Positions 26,401-34,869 of a DNA stretch of 64,000 nt are shown here, piece after piece. The stretch covers positions 434,001-498,000 of the forward strand of contig NZ_ACDZ02000014.1 of NCBI RefSeq assembly GCF_000173915.1. The letters are read 5' to 3'. How positions within the stretch are numbered: the stretch's first letter is position 1; each line of letters opens with the position of its first letter. The notes below the pieces were generated by a model. The model was given only the letters and a program-made list of their open reading frames with translations. It did no database searches and had not been told where the DNA came from. Source of the stretch: Gemella haemolysans ATCC 10379. Its GTDB lineage: Bacteria; Bacillota; Bacilli; Staphylococcales; Gemellaceae. Made by a program: the position numbers and the translations under genes.

Positions 26401-27219
26401 ATGTTCAATAAAAAAACACGCTCATTTTTTATGATTCCGTATGTAATGTGGATGTTACTTTTCGTAGTATTTCCAATATTACTAATAGTATATTATTCTT
26501 TTAGAGATATCGATGGAAACTTCACATTCGAAAACTATAAGATATTCTTTAGTAGCACATATGTATTAATGACATTATATAGTTTCTGGTATGCATTTCT
26601 AATTACACTTATATGTTTGGTAATTAGCTATCCATTAGCATTTGCTATTAATAAAAGTAAGTATAAAGAACTGTTGCTTCTATTAATTATTTTACCAACA
26701 TGGATTAATATCTTATTAAAAACTTATGCGTTTTTAGGATTATTTGGTGAATATGGAACAATTAATAGTTTTCTAGAATACATTGGCATAGGTTCTCAAA
26801 GTTTACTATTTAATTCATTTAGTTTTATTTTTGTATCAAGTTACATATTCTTACCATTTATGTTATTACCTATTTATAACTCAGTTTCTGGTATGAATAA
26901 AAACTTAATTGAAGCATCATATGATTTAGGTGCTGACTTTAAAACTACGTTCTTAAAAATTATTTTACCATTAAGTATTAATGGTGTTAAAACTGGTATT
27001 CAGGTAACATTTATTCCAGCTCTATCATTATTCATGATTACACGACTTGTTGCTGGAAACAAAATTATAAACTTAGGTACAGCTATTGAAGAGCATTTCT
27101 TAGTTACTCAAAACTGGGGGATTGGTTCAACAATCGCAGTATTCTTAATAGTAGTAATGGGAGTCATAATGGTTCTTACAAATACTAAAGACAAAACTAA
27201 TTTTGGAGGTAGAAAATAA
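26401..27219 (+). CDS. potB: Spermidine/putrescine ABC transporter permease PotB
   Basis: Membrane subunit of the polyamine importer with about six membrane segments in 272 residues. The cytoplasmic EAA loop that contacts the ATPase reads EASYDLGADFKTTFLKIILP (about 176-195). Its start lies 3 bases after the potA stop and its last base overlaps the potC start, so translation is coupled. Confidence 0.94.
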   Translation: MFNKKTRSFFMIPYVMWMLLFVVFPILLIVYYSFRDIDGNFTFENYKIFFSSTYVLMTLYSFWYAFLITLICLVISYPLAFAINKSKYKELLLLLIILPTWINILLKTYAFLGLFGEYGTINSFLEYIGIGSQSLLFNSFSFIFVSSYIFLPFMLLPIYNSVSGMNKNLIEASYDLGADFKTTFLKIILPLSINGVKTGIQVTFIPALSLFMITRLVAGNKIINLGTAIEEHFLVTQNWGIGSTIAVFLIVVMGVIMVLTNTKDKTNFGGRK

Positions 27220-28019
27220 TGAAATTAACTTCAAAAATATATTTAGGGGTTATCTTTGCAATATTATATATACCTCTAATTTACCTAGCATACTACTCGT
27301 TTAACTCAGGTAAGACAATGATTGATTTCGAAGGTTTTTCTTGGAAACATTATGTAGATTTATTTGAAAATACGCGTATGATGGTTATTGTAATTAATAC
27401 GATAGTAGTTGCACTACTTTGCGGATTATTTTCTGCTATTTTTGGAACACTGGGTGCATTAGGAATATATTCTTTAAAATCTAATAAACAAAAGAATTCT
27501 TTCTTAGTAGGAAATAATATTCTAATTGTAAGTCCTGATGTTATCATCGGATGTTCATTCTTATTAATGTTTACATTTATTTCTAAGTACACAGGATTAG
27601 ATACTATTCAAGGTTTTTGGTCTGTATTATTATCTCATATTGCATTCAGTATTCCGATAGTTGTATTAATGGTATTACCTAAACTTTATGAGATGCCAAG
27701 AAGTATGGTCGATGCTGCAATAGACCTTGGAGCGACTTATCCTCAAGTATTGAGTAAGATTGTAATACCTTATATTACACCAGGGATTTGGGCAGGATTC
27801 TTTATGGGATTAACTTATTCATTAGATGATTTTGCTGTGACGTTCTTTGTTACAGGTAATGGATTCCAAACTCTTTCTGTTGAAATTTACTCAATGGCAC
27901 GACAAGGAATTAACCTACAGATTAATGCTTTATCTACAGTCTTAACTATCTTTGTTGTTGTAGCGGTATTAATTTATTATGTAATCAATACTAGTAAATT
28001 AAAAAGGGAGGTAAGATAA
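27219..28019 (+). CDS. potC: Spermidine/putrescine ABC transporter permease PotC
   Basis: Second membrane subunit, 266 residues with about six membrane segments and an EAA loop at DAAIDLGATYPQVLSKIVIP. Begins within the potB stop region (TAATG) and is followed 1 base later by potD. Forms the heterodimeric channel with PotB. Confidence 0.94.
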   Translation: MKLTSKIYLGVIFAILYIPLIYLAYYSFNSGKTMIDFEGFSWKHYVDLFENTRMMVIVINTIVVALLCGLFSAIFGTLGALGIYSLKSNKQKNSFLVGNNILIVSPDVIIGCSFLLMFTFISKYTGLDTIQGFWSVLLSHIAFSIPIVVLMVLPKLYEMPRSMVDAAIDLGATYPQVLSKIVIPYITPGIWAGFFMGLTYSLDDFAVTFFVTGNGFQTLSVEIYSMARQGINLQINALSTVLTIFVVVAVLIYYVINTSKLKREVR

Positions 28020-28020
28020 T

Positions 28021-29100
28021 ATGAAAAAATTACTTATTTCAGCAATTTCAATATTAGTTATCAGTTTAGGATTATTATATAGTCGAAATTTTATTAATAG
28101 TTCAAATAGTGGTGATAAACAAACTTTAACAATTTTCAACTGGGGAGAATATATTGATCCGGATTTAATTAAGAAGTTTGAAGAAGAAACTGGGATTTCA
28201 GTAGTATATGAAACATTTGACTCTAATGAGGCTATGCTTACAAAAATTCAAGCAGGATCTACACCTTATGATATAGTAATTCCGTCTGACTATATGATTA
28301 AAAAGATGAAAAAGCTAAATCTACTAAAAAAATTAGATCACAGTAAAATTGAAGGATTTGATAATATTGAAGAACAATTTAGAGATAAAAGTTTTGATCC
28401 AAAAAATGAATATTCAATTCCTTATTTCTGGGGAACACTAGGAATACTTTATGATAAAACTAAAGTTCCTGAAGATCTTAAATTTGAAAAATGGAATGAC
28501 CTTTGGGATGCACGTTTAGAAAATAATATTTTATTAATTGATGGTGCACGAGAAATGATGGGAATTGCTCTTCAATCAGAAGGAAATTCTGTAAATGATA
28601 CTAATGAGGTAAACCTTAACCTAGCAGAAAAAAAATTAGAGTTACTTCATCCAAATATTAAAGCAATTAACTCTGATGAGAAGAAAATGCTTATGATTAA
28701 TAATGAAGCATGGGTATCAGTAGTATTCTCAGGAGATGCAAAATCAATTATGGAAGAAAATGAAAATATGGTTTATGCATTACCTAAAGAAGGAACTAAC
28801 CTATGGTTTGATAATATAGTAATTCCAAAAACTTCTAAAAATGAAGAGGCTGCATATAAATTTATTAACTTTATGTTAAAACCAGAAAATGCAGCAAAAA
28901 ACTCTGAGTTTATTGGCTATGCGACTCCTAATGGTAAAGCTAAAGAAATGTTATCAGAAGAAACAACTAGTAATGAACAATTTTATCCAGATTTAGAAAG
29001 TTTTGGAAATAAAGCTGAAGTGTATGAAGATTTAGATCCTAAAATGATTCAATTCTACAACGATCTATTCTTGAAGTTTAAAATTAACAATAGAAAATAA
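28021..29100 (+). CDS. potD: Spermidine/putrescine-binding protein PotD
   Basis: Extracellular polyamine receptor of the transporter, 359 residues. The mature part shows the PotD pattern: TIFNWGEYIDPDLIKKFEEE, YETFDSNEAMLTKI, FWGTLGILYDKT and TNLWFDNIVIPKT. The N terminus is a hydrophobic segment (about 4-22) without the lipobox cysteine, so it is held by an uncleaved signal anchor or released, not lipid-anchored; the streptococcal PotD that I recall has the same feature. Last gene of the operon, ending at a hairpin. Confidence 0.95.
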   Translation: MKKLLISAISILVISLGLLYSRNFINSSNSGDKQTLTIFNWGEYIDPDLIKKFEEETGISVVYETFDSNEAMLTKIQAGSTPYDIVIPSDYMIKKMKKLNLLKKLDHSKIEGFDNIEEQFRDKSFDPKNEYSIPYFWGTLGILYDKTKVPEDLKFEKWNDLWDARLENNILLIDGAREMMGIALQSEGNSVNDTNEVNLNLAEKKLELLHPNIKAINSDEKKMLMINNEAWVSVVFSGDAKSIMEENENMVYALPKEGTNLWFDNIVIPKTSKNEEAAYKFINFMLKPENAAKNSEFIGYATPNGKAKEMLSEETTSNEQFYPDLESFGNKAEVYEDLDPKMIQFYNDLFLKFKINNRK

Positions 29101-29102
29101 AA

Positions 29103-29138
29103 TTAAGAGAGATTATCGTTTTTGATAGTCTCTCTTAA
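29103..29138. terminator. Hairpin between potD and the convergent FxLYD gene
   Basis: TTAAGAGAGA (29103-29112) pairs with TCTCTCTTAA (29129-29138), with inner TATC/GATA. The T tract is weak on the plus strand (TAATTTAAAATTT), so it may act as a processing or bidirectional stop. Confidence 0.6.
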
Positions 29139-29163
29139 TAATTTAAAATTTATGTGAATACTC

Positions 29164-29611
29164 TTAAAAGCCGCTTACTTTTAATTCTTCAGTTTTGAAT
29201 GTAACATTTTTTTCTGAACCAATATACATAGCCTTAAATTTCCATGTAGAATTTGGTTTTAAATCGTTGACATTAGCTAGTGCATCACCAACTTTGTTAC
29301 CATTAGCATCATACGCAGGGATAGTAATTTGAACATATGATTTCTCTTTATCAGTATTGTTCTTTAATACTCCTGTAACATAGCTAGAAAATGAATCTTT
29401 TTCAATATTAATTTCAGAAACTTCATATTTTGCTTTTTGTGTTTCTTGAGTAGAATGTTTAACTTCTACATCTTTTTTTTTGTTATTAGTTGTTTGCTGA
29501 ATAATTAATATAAGTACAATTGCAGCTAAAACTATAAACCAAACTCTTTTATTGATAGGCTTTTTTTGAATATATACATTTCCATCTTGATCTGTAATTT
29601 TTTTTGTACAT
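29164..29611 (-). pseudogene. FxLYD-type membrane-anchored protein, frameshifted at an A8 tract
   Basis: An open frame of about 145 codons reads KITDQDGNVYIQKKP, one membrane helix (RVWFIVLAAIVLILII, near residue 30), a polar linker, then a C-terminal FxLYD-like beta domain (VTGVLKNNTDKEKSYVQI, then NGNKVGDALANVNDLKPNS) ending KVSGF. The only good start is the ATG at 29611, with GGAGGAG 5 bases before it, but it is one base out of frame with the rest: ATG TAC is followed by eight A. Seven A would give a complete 148-residue protein. No ATG, GTG or TTG exists in the correct frame upstream. It could be a phase-off state, a recent mutation, transcriptional slippage, or a sequence error. Function unknown. 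Confidence 0.7.
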
Positions 29612-29644
29612 AATAACTCCTCCTTAAAATTTTTATACTAATAT

Positions 29645-29667
29645 TATATATATATATATATAGTCAA
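29645..29667 (-). repeat. (TA)9 repeat beside a -35 element upstream of the FxLYD gene
   Basis: Nine TA units (29645-29662) directly follow TTGACT (minus strand, 29667-29662 overlapping by one base). The possible -10 elements (TATAAT at 29648-29643 or TATTAG at 29643-29638) lie at the far end, so the repeat forms the promoter spacer. Changes in repeat number would change the spacing. Confidence 0.55.
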
Positions 29668-29775
29668 GGAAAAATGCAATTATTTAATAATATTATAAGG
29701 AATTTATATGGTATATATAAGATACTTTTTACTGAATGAAAATTACAGTAAGGAGAGTTATTTTTTGGATAAGTT

Positions 29776-29805
29776 TTGACATTTGTTGTTTTGATATTAT
29801 ATAAT
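29776..29805 (+). promoter_or_regulatory. Consensus promoter upstream of the small membrane protein gene
   Basis: TTGACA (29776-29781), 18-base spacer, TATAAT (29800-29805); both hexamers are perfect. Confidence 0.75.
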
Positions 29806-29856
29806 ATAATTGAAATATAGTATAGCTAAGTGAAGTACGAAAAGGAGTGCATTACT

Positions 29857-30177
29857 TTGAAAACAAGTACAGCGATTTTACTGATGTTACCATGTGAAAT
29901 CTTAATTCTTTCGTCTATCCTTTTGCCTAGTGAATATATAGATTATGCAATAGCTTTTATAATGTTTTATATCGCGGGGGTATTATTTATTTTTGCCAAG
30001 TATATTCTAAGGGGGGATAATGCTCATTTAATTAGTGGTATCAGCATAAGTTATGAAGAAGCAAAGTTACCAGAAAATATTGAAAAGTACTCAAAGGATA
30101 GTAAAAGAAATGGGAGAATTTTGCAAATAACTGGTGTTGGTTGCCTAGTAGTTGGATTATATAATATTTTATTTTAA
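29857..30177 (+). CDS. Small hypothetical membrane protein
   Basis: A 106-residue protein I do not recognise. With the TTG start at 29857, nine bases after AAAGGAG, it has two closely spaced membrane helices at the N terminus (TAILLMLPCEILILSSILL and IAFIMFYIAGVLFIFAKYIL), a polar charged middle (GDNAHLIS through EKYSKDSKRNGR) and a third hydrophobic segment at the C terminus (ILQITGVGCLVVGLYNILF). The frame can be extended to a GTG at 29830, but that ignores the ribosome-binding site. It has a perfect promoter of its own and lies in a cluster of membrane proteins of unknown role. Confidence 0.75.
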   Translation: MKTSTAILLMLPCEILILSSILLPSEYIDYAIAFIMFYIAGVLFIFAKYILRGDNAHLISGISISYEEAKLPENIEKYSKDSKRNGRILQITGVGCLVVGLYNILF

Positions 30178-30240
30178 TTTATTCAGATAAAATTAGATAT
30201 AGATTAATTAATACTCTATAAAGTTTATAGAAAAGGACAA

Positions 30241-30735
30241 ATGAATATGACTTATGGATTAAATAGTAGTTTTAAGAGACAATTAAATAATAAAACAAAA
30301 AATAAAAGGTTATTAGCTGTAATCATATTAGTATTGATAATTATGTTTTCAATTGTTTTAAATGAAAGGGAAGGTGGAGCTACACCTAAAGAAGTTGTAA
30401 AAAGATGGACGAAAACTGTAAAAAATGATGAATTTGAAAAAATGTTTGATTATATCCACTTTGATAATAAAAGAGATAAAGATGAATCCGTTCAAGAATT
30501 CAAGAAAATATCCAAAGAAGAAAAATACAAGTTAGATATGTTAAAGACCTTTGTTAATGATAATGAAATAGATGAAGATAAAATGATTGATTTGGATACG
30601 TTTATAGTTAGATTTAAGAAAATAAATGAAAAAGACAATTTTGATAAAAAATACTTAATAAATGATGGCAGAGGTTTTTTGACTGTAGAAAAGCATAATG
30701 GAAGATGGTTTTTAAAGAAAAATCAATTATGGTAG
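30241..30735 (+). CDS. Membrane-anchored DUF4878-like protein, short paralogue
   Basis: A 164-residue protein with a short basic cytoplasmic N terminus, one membrane helix (about 23-41, LLAVIILVLIIMFSIVL) and an extracellular domain beginning GGATPKEVVKRWTKTVKNDE. This domain aligns with the C-terminal half of the protein at 30971-31948 (compare GGSTPKDAVEGWMNTIKKGD; both continue to FDYIHF or MDYIHF, EEKYKLDM or TEKYKLDM, and NGRWFL or NGRWYL near the end). It resembles the NTF2-like DUF4878 fold, whose members have no general function. It differs from its paralogue chiefly in lacking the long Gln/Asn-rich tail. Confidence 0.8.
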   Translation: MNMTYGLNSSFKRQLNNKTKNKRLLAVIILVLIIMFSIVLNEREGGATPKEVVKRWTKTVKNDEFEKMFDYIHFDNKRDKDESVQEFKKISKEEKYKLDMLKTFVNDNEIDEDKMIDLDTFIVRFKKINEKDNFDKKYLINDGRGFLTVEKHNGRWFLKKNQLW

Positions 30736-30775
30736 TAATTTATCTTGAAAAGAAGAAATATTCTGTTTAATAAAG

Positions 30776-30808
30776 AGATTATCTAGTCGGATAATCTTTT
30801 TAATTTTT
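30776..30808 (+). terminator. Terminator after the short DUF4878-like gene
   Basis: AGATTATC (30776-30783) pairs with GATAATCT (30790-30797), followed by TTTTAATTTTTTT. Confidence 0.85.
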
Positions 30809-30860
30809 TTAGTAGCATACGCTGTTACTTGATTGTTATTATTAGCTACTTTTTATATCA

Positions 30861-30890
30861 TTGACAAAAGGAGTAAAGCTTTAGTATAAT
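30861..30890 (+). promoter_or_regulatory. Consensus promoter of the Gln/Asn-rich protein gene
   Basis: TTGACA (30861-30866), 18-base spacer, TATAAT (30885-30890). The leader is about 73 bases. Confidence 0.75.
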
Positions 30891-30970
30891 TATAAATTAA
30901 GAGAGTTATAATAAATTAAAAAAGTTATATTAATGTTATTAGACGAAAATTTAGAAATGGAGAAACTATT

Positions 30971-31948
30971 ATGAATAACAATAGGGGGCAAAATTCTAAT
31001 AATCAACCTCAAAATAATTACCCGCAACAAGGATATCTTCAACAGAATAATCAATATCGTCAAAATGGCTATAATGAGCAAACTCAGCAAGATTATAGTG
31101 GTAATTTTTCCAATCAACCAGGTTATCAAAATCAACACCAAATACCGTCGCAGTATCAAAAGAATGAAAATTTTGATCGTAATCATCAGTTTAATAATCA
31201 GCAATATCAGGGTTATAGTAATCAACAAAATTCTGCGTATGGTGGAAATGGATATGTAGGGCAGAATCAACAATATACTAATCAACAAAATAATTATTAC
31301 AGAGGGCCTGGATATACTCAACAAAATTTAAATGGAAATGCTAATTTTCAACAAGGTTATCAAAATTATCAACAGACAAATCCTCAGTTCAATAATGTAA
31401 ATAACCAGCAACAATTTAATAATCAAAATAGATATAATAATCCTAATCAATTCAATCCACAACTTGGACAAAACAATCCGAATTTTCATCCGATGTATGG
31501 TAAGAAAAAAATTGATAATAAAACTATAGGTATAATAGCTGCCATAGTTGCAGTATTAGTCGTAGTATTTATTGCTTTTGGAAGTAGTGGTAGAGCTGGG
31601 GGATCAACTCCAAAAGATGCTGTTGAAGGTTGGATGAATACTATTAAAAAAGGTGATTTTAATAAAATGATGGATTATATTCATTTTGAAAGTTCGGAGT
31701 CTAAGCAAGCTGCACTAGAAGAATTAAAAGAAGTAGAACGTACTGAAAAGTATAAACTTGATATGGCAAAATCAATTGTTGAATTAGCAGAAGTGTCAGA
31801 TGTAAAAATGGTTGATGATAATACTGCTAAAGTAATGTTAAAAACAAAAGGCTTAGATTTATCTAAGTTACTTGATAGTGATAGTCAAAGAACAATTAAA
31901 GTAAAAAAATATAACGGAAGATGGTATTTAACAGAAAATCCATTTTAA
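30971..31948 (+). CDS. Membrane protein with Gln/Asn/Tyr-rich tail and DUF4878-like domain
   Basis: A 325-residue protein in three parts. Residues 1 to about 178 are low-complexity, dominated by Asn, Gln, Tyr, Gly and Pro with frequent QQN, NQQ and YQN words and almost no charged or aliphatic residues. Then comes a basic stop (YGKKKIDNK), a membrane helix (IGIIAAIVAVLVVVFIAFG) and an extracellular domain of about 115 residues starting GGSTPKDAVEGWMNTIKKGD, similar to the preceding gene. By the positive-inside rule the tail is cytoplasmic. Such composition matches prion-like domains. Function is unknown; the ribosome-binding site (TGGAGAA) and promoter are good, so it is expressed. Confidence 0.82.
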   Translation: MNNNRGQNSNNQPQNNYPQQGYLQQNNQYRQNGYNEQTQQDYSGNFSNQPGYQNQHQIPSQYQKNENFDRNHQFNNQQYQGYSNQQNSAYGGNGYVGQNQQYTNQQNNYYRGPGYTQQNLNGNANFQQGYQNYQQTNPQFNNVNNQQQFNNQNRYNNPNQFNPQLGQNNPNFHPMYGKKKIDNKTIGIIAAIVAVLVVVFIAFGSSGRAGGSTPKDAVEGWMNTIKKGDFNKMMDYIHFESSESKQAALEELKEVERTEKYKLDMAKSIVELAEVSDVKMVDDNTAKVMLKTKGLDLSKLLDSDSQRTIKVKKYNGRWYLTENPF

Positions 31949-31996
31949 TTAAGATATCAATATAATAAAGTTTAAGAGTAAATATAGGAATTAAGT

Positions 31997-32051
31997 GAGA
32001 AACAAGGAATCATATTTATATAATAATGTGATTCTATTGTTTCTCTTTTTT
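31997..32051 (+). terminator. Terminator upstream of dnaX
   Basis: GAGAAACAA (31997-32005) pairs with TTGTTTCTC (32037-32045), with inner GAATCA/TGATTC, followed by TTTTTT. Confidence 0.9.
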
Positions 32052-32073
32052 ACTATAAGATATATTAAAAATA

Positions 32074-32082
32074 TGTTATAAT
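32074..32082 (+). promoter_or_regulatory. Extended -10 promoter of dnaX
   Basis: TGTTATAAT (32074-32082) is an extended -10 element; the corresponding -35 is weak. It is about 30 bases before the dnaX ATG. Confidence 0.45.
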
Positions 32083-32112
32083 AAATTAATTAAAATAATT
32101 TAGGAGGTTTGT

Positions 32113-33822
32113 ATGTTTCAAGCATTATATAGGAAATATCGACCACAAACTTTTAATGATATAGTTGGTCAAAATCATATAGTTTCTGTGTTGAAAAATG
32201 CGATTGACAAAGATCAAATAAGTCACGCCTATTTATTTTATGGATCAAGAGGAACTGGTAAAACCTCTATAGCGAAGATATTTGCTAATGAGGTTAATGG
32301 AAATGAGATATATCAAAAAGAAAATGTTGACATAATTGAGATAGATGCAGCTAGTAACAATGGTGTTGATGAAGTTCGTGATATAAAAGAAGCTATTAAA
32401 TTTCTACCAACTGAAGGTAAATATAAAGTCTATATTATAGACGAAGTACATATGCTAACGACTGCTGCGTTTAATGCATTATTAAAAACGTTAGAGGAAC
32501 CACCAGCACATGTGATCTTTATACTTGCTACTACCGAAATTCATAAAATACCTGCAACTATTTTATCAAGATGTCAAAGATTTGAATTTAAAAATTTATC
32601 TCAAGAACAATTAATTGATAGATTAAAATACATTGCAAAAGAAGAAAATTTGGTTATTGAAGAGGCTGCGATAGAGAAAATTGCCACACTAGCTAAAGGT
32701 GGGTTGAGAGATGCAATTAGTATATTAGATCAAGTTTCTAATTATGCTGAAGAGATAACTTTAAATCACATATTAGAAGTTACTTCATCAATAAGTGAAG
32801 ATGATATACTAGAATTTTATAGAGGTTTATTACAGGGAGATGTTACAAAATCACTATTAAAATATAATGAATTTGTAGCTCAAGCAAAAGATACTAAGTT
32901 ACTACTTAATGACTTAATAAATGTAACTAGGGATATTGTAGTATATAAAAATCTAAAAGATACGAAACACACTGCATATAATGTTGAGAAAATTGTTACA
33001 GAAATAGATAGTGTTAGTTTTGATTACTTCTATAAAATTATAGAGTACTTATCTCAAACAGAACAGCACATTAGATTTTCAACTGAATATATGAGTTATA
33101 TGCAAATTTGTATAGTGAAAATATGTTCTAAAGAAGAAGGTATCAATCAAAATAACTCAACTATTGGAAGTGGACAAAACTCTATGACTAGTTCGAGAAA
33201 TATTGAATTAGAAAACAGGATAAAAGTATTGGAAGATAAGTTATTCAAATTAAGAGATGAAATGAAGAATATTTCGGAGTCAGTTCAAAGTAATAATCTT
33301 CAATACAGTACAAATAGTAATACACTTCAAAATACAGGCGCGGTAAACACACCGAAAGAAGAAATTAAAGAAGTAATAATAAAAGATAAAAGTAAGATAA
33401 TCAAACTTATACAGGATTCAAATCCTAATTTTACTAATTACGCATCTAATGTATTTATAAAAATAATAAATGAGAGTTTAAATACAAATAATCCGGAAGT
33501 AACTACTATGAGAGAGTTATTTAAATCATGTAAACTTATAGCATCTTCAAAAATAGGTGGTTTATTAGTTTTTAATGAAATGGATAATATGGTTAAGATG
33601 GCTCCGAATTCTAAATATAAAAAGTATTTAGAGAGTTTATTTAAGAGATTCATCGGAGTTGAGTATGAAATTTACACAATACAAGATCATCAATATGAAA
33701 TACTAAAAGATGAAATAGATAATTCAGTACAAGAAGTACATGAAGAAAAAGAACAAGTTGAAGAAGAAAAGTTAACAAAGATAGATGAATTATTTAGTGA
33801 TATTATTATAGAAACTGGATAG
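32113..33822 (+). CDS. dnaX: DNA polymerase III subunit gamma/tau, lacking the zinc module
   Basis: Clamp-loader ATPase subunit of 569 residues. Walker A GSRGTGKTS (44-52), Walker B VYIIDEVHML, sensor 1 FILATTEIHKIP and the arginine-finger region LSRCQRFEF are intact. Between Walker A and B, where the family has a module with four zinc-binding cysteines, this protein runs directly from AKIFANEVNGNEIYQKEN to VDIIEIDAASNNGVDEVRD: there is no cysteine and about 20 residues fewer. The C-terminal tau part (from about 360) is poorly conserved and acidic at the end. It precedes ybaB-recR, the standard order. The 4.5S RNA gene often found upstream was not seen. Confidence 0.96.
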   Translation: MFQALYRKYRPQTFNDIVGQNHIVSVLKNAIDKDQISHAYLFYGSRGTGKTSIAKIFANEVNGNEIYQKENVDIIEIDAASNNGVDEVRDIKEAIKFLPTEGKYKVYIIDEVHMLTTAAFNALLKTLEEPPAHVIFILATTEIHKIPATILSRCQRFEFKNLSQEQLIDRLKYIAKEENLVIEEAAIEKIATLAKGGLRDAISILDQVSNYAEEITLNHILEVTSSISEDDILEFYRGLLQGDVTKSLLKYNEFVAQAKDTKLLLNDLINVTRDIVVYKNLKDTKHTAYNVEKIVTEIDSVSFDYFYKIIEYLSQTEQHIRFSTEYMSYMQICIVKICSKEEGINQNNSTIGSGQNSMTSSRNIELENRIKVLEDKLFKLRDEMKNISESVQSNNLQYSTNSNTLQNTGAVNTPKEEIKEVIIKDKSKIIKLIQDSNPNFTNYASNVFIKIINESLNTNNPEVTTMRELFKSCKLIASSKIGGLLVFNEMDNMVKMAPNSKYKKYLESLFKRFIGVEYEIYTIQDHQYEILKDEIDNSVQEVHEEKEQVEEEKLTKIDELFSDIIIETG

Positions 33823-33876
33823 TATGAAAAACATCTATGTAATAAAATGAAATAATTTGAAATGAATTTCAAATTA

Positions 33877-33905
33877 TTGACAAGTTGTAAAATTTTAAAT
33901 AGAAT
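33877..33905 (+). promoter_or_regulatory. Promoter of ybaB-recR
   Basis: TTGACA (33877-33882), 17-base spacer, TAGAAT (33900-33905), shortly before the ybaB ribosome-binding site AGGAGG. Confidence 0.7.
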
Positions 33906-33937
33906 TATAATATAATTAGATATTAGGAGGAATTATT

Positions 33938-34255
33938 ATGCGCGGAATGGGAAATATGCAACAAATGATGAGAAAGATGCAAAAAATGCAAAAAGATATG
34001 CTAGAGGCCCAAGAAGGATTAAAAGACCAAACAGTAGAAGGAACTGTATCAGGTGGTATGGTTACAGCAATTGCTAATGGTGACGGTAAAATTTTAGATA
34101 TTAAAATTAAAGAAGAAGTAGTAGATCCAGAAGATATTGAAATGCTTCAAGATTTAGTGTTAACAGCAGTAAATGATGCATTAGAAAAATCAACTAAACT
34201 AAAAGAAGAAACTTTAGGTAAATTCACAAACGGATTAAGTATCCCAGGTTTATAA
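33938..34255 (+). CDS. ybaB: YbaB/EbfC family nucleoid-associated protein
   Basis: Small dimeric DNA-binding protein of 105 residues. The Met/Gln-rich first helix ([18 protein letters not shown]), the [20 protein letters not shown] core and the [11 protein letters not shown] helix are typical. It has its own promoter but lies between dnaX and recR as in most bacteria, and ends 1 base before recR. Confidence 0.94.
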   Translation: MRGMGNMQQMMRKMQKMQKDMLEAQEGLKDQTVEGTVSGGMVTAIANGDGKILDIKIKEEVVDPEDIEMLQDLVLTAVNDALEKSTKLKEETLGKFTNGLSIPGL

Positions 34256-34256
34256 G

Positions 34257-34853
34257 ATGCAATATCCAAAACCAATTTTAGATTTAATAGAAAGTTATTC
34301 TTTATTACCAGGAATAGGGAAGAAGACAGCTGTAAGATTGGCATTTCACACTTTAAAAATGAATGATACCGATATCAAAAACTTTGCAGATAGTTTAGTA
34401 AATCTTAAAGACAAATTAACTAATTGTGAAGTATGTGGAAGACTTAGTGAAGAACATGTATGTGATATTTGTTCGGATCCTGGAAGAGACAAGTCGACTA
34501 TTTGTGTAGTTGCCAATGATAATGACTTAGTTGCTATGGAGAATATGCAACAATATAGGGGAGTGTATCATGTGCTTGATGGGTTAATTTCACCGATGGA
34601 TGGAATTGGTCCTTTAGATATTAACATAAAATCCATTTTTGAACGAGCACAAGATGAAACAGTAAAAGAGATTATTCTTGCTACAAATTCATCTCCTGAA
34701 GGTGAAGGAACAGCAAGTTTTATTTCGAGATATTTAAAAAATACAGATATAAGAGTTACTAGAATAGCTCAAGGTATTTCTTTCGGAAGCGATATTGAAT
34801 ATGTTGATGAAGTTACCTTATCAAGAGCTATTTCAGGTAGAATAGAATTATAA
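34257..34853 (+). CDS. recR: Recombination mediator RecR
   Basis: RecR forms a ring with RecO/RecF to load RecA at gaps. The 198-residue protein has an N-terminal helix-hairpin-helix (LLPGIGKKTAVRLAFH), a four-cysteine zinc finger (CEVCGRLSEEHVCDIC, about 57-72) and a Toprim domain (ICVVANDNDLVAME). The intact zinc finger contrasts with the loss of cysteine sites in DnaX and Nth in this genome. The gene starts 1 base after ybaB. Confidence 0.96.
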   Translation: MQYPKPILDLIESYSLLPGIGKKTAVRLAFHTLKMNDTDIKNFADSLVNLKDKLTNCEVCGRLSEEHVCDICSDPGRDKSTICVVANDNDLVAMENMQQYRGVYHVLDGLISPMDGIGPLDINIKSIFERAQDETVKEIILATNSSPEGEGTASFISRYLKNTDIRVTRIAQGISFGSDIEYVDEVTLSRAISGRIEL

Positions 34854-34869
34854 AATTAGGAGGACATTT

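Noticed and set aside
30890-31324. Long minus-strand open frame rich in Ile and Leu opposite the Gln/Asn-rich gene
   Set aside because: It is the mirror of AAT/CAA/TAT codons in the low-complexity tail; no ribosome-binding site and no family resemblance.
31949-32112. Searched for the 4.5S signal recognition RNA gene often found before dnaX
   Set aside because: The gap holds only a terminator and a promoter, and is too short and AT-rich for that RNA.
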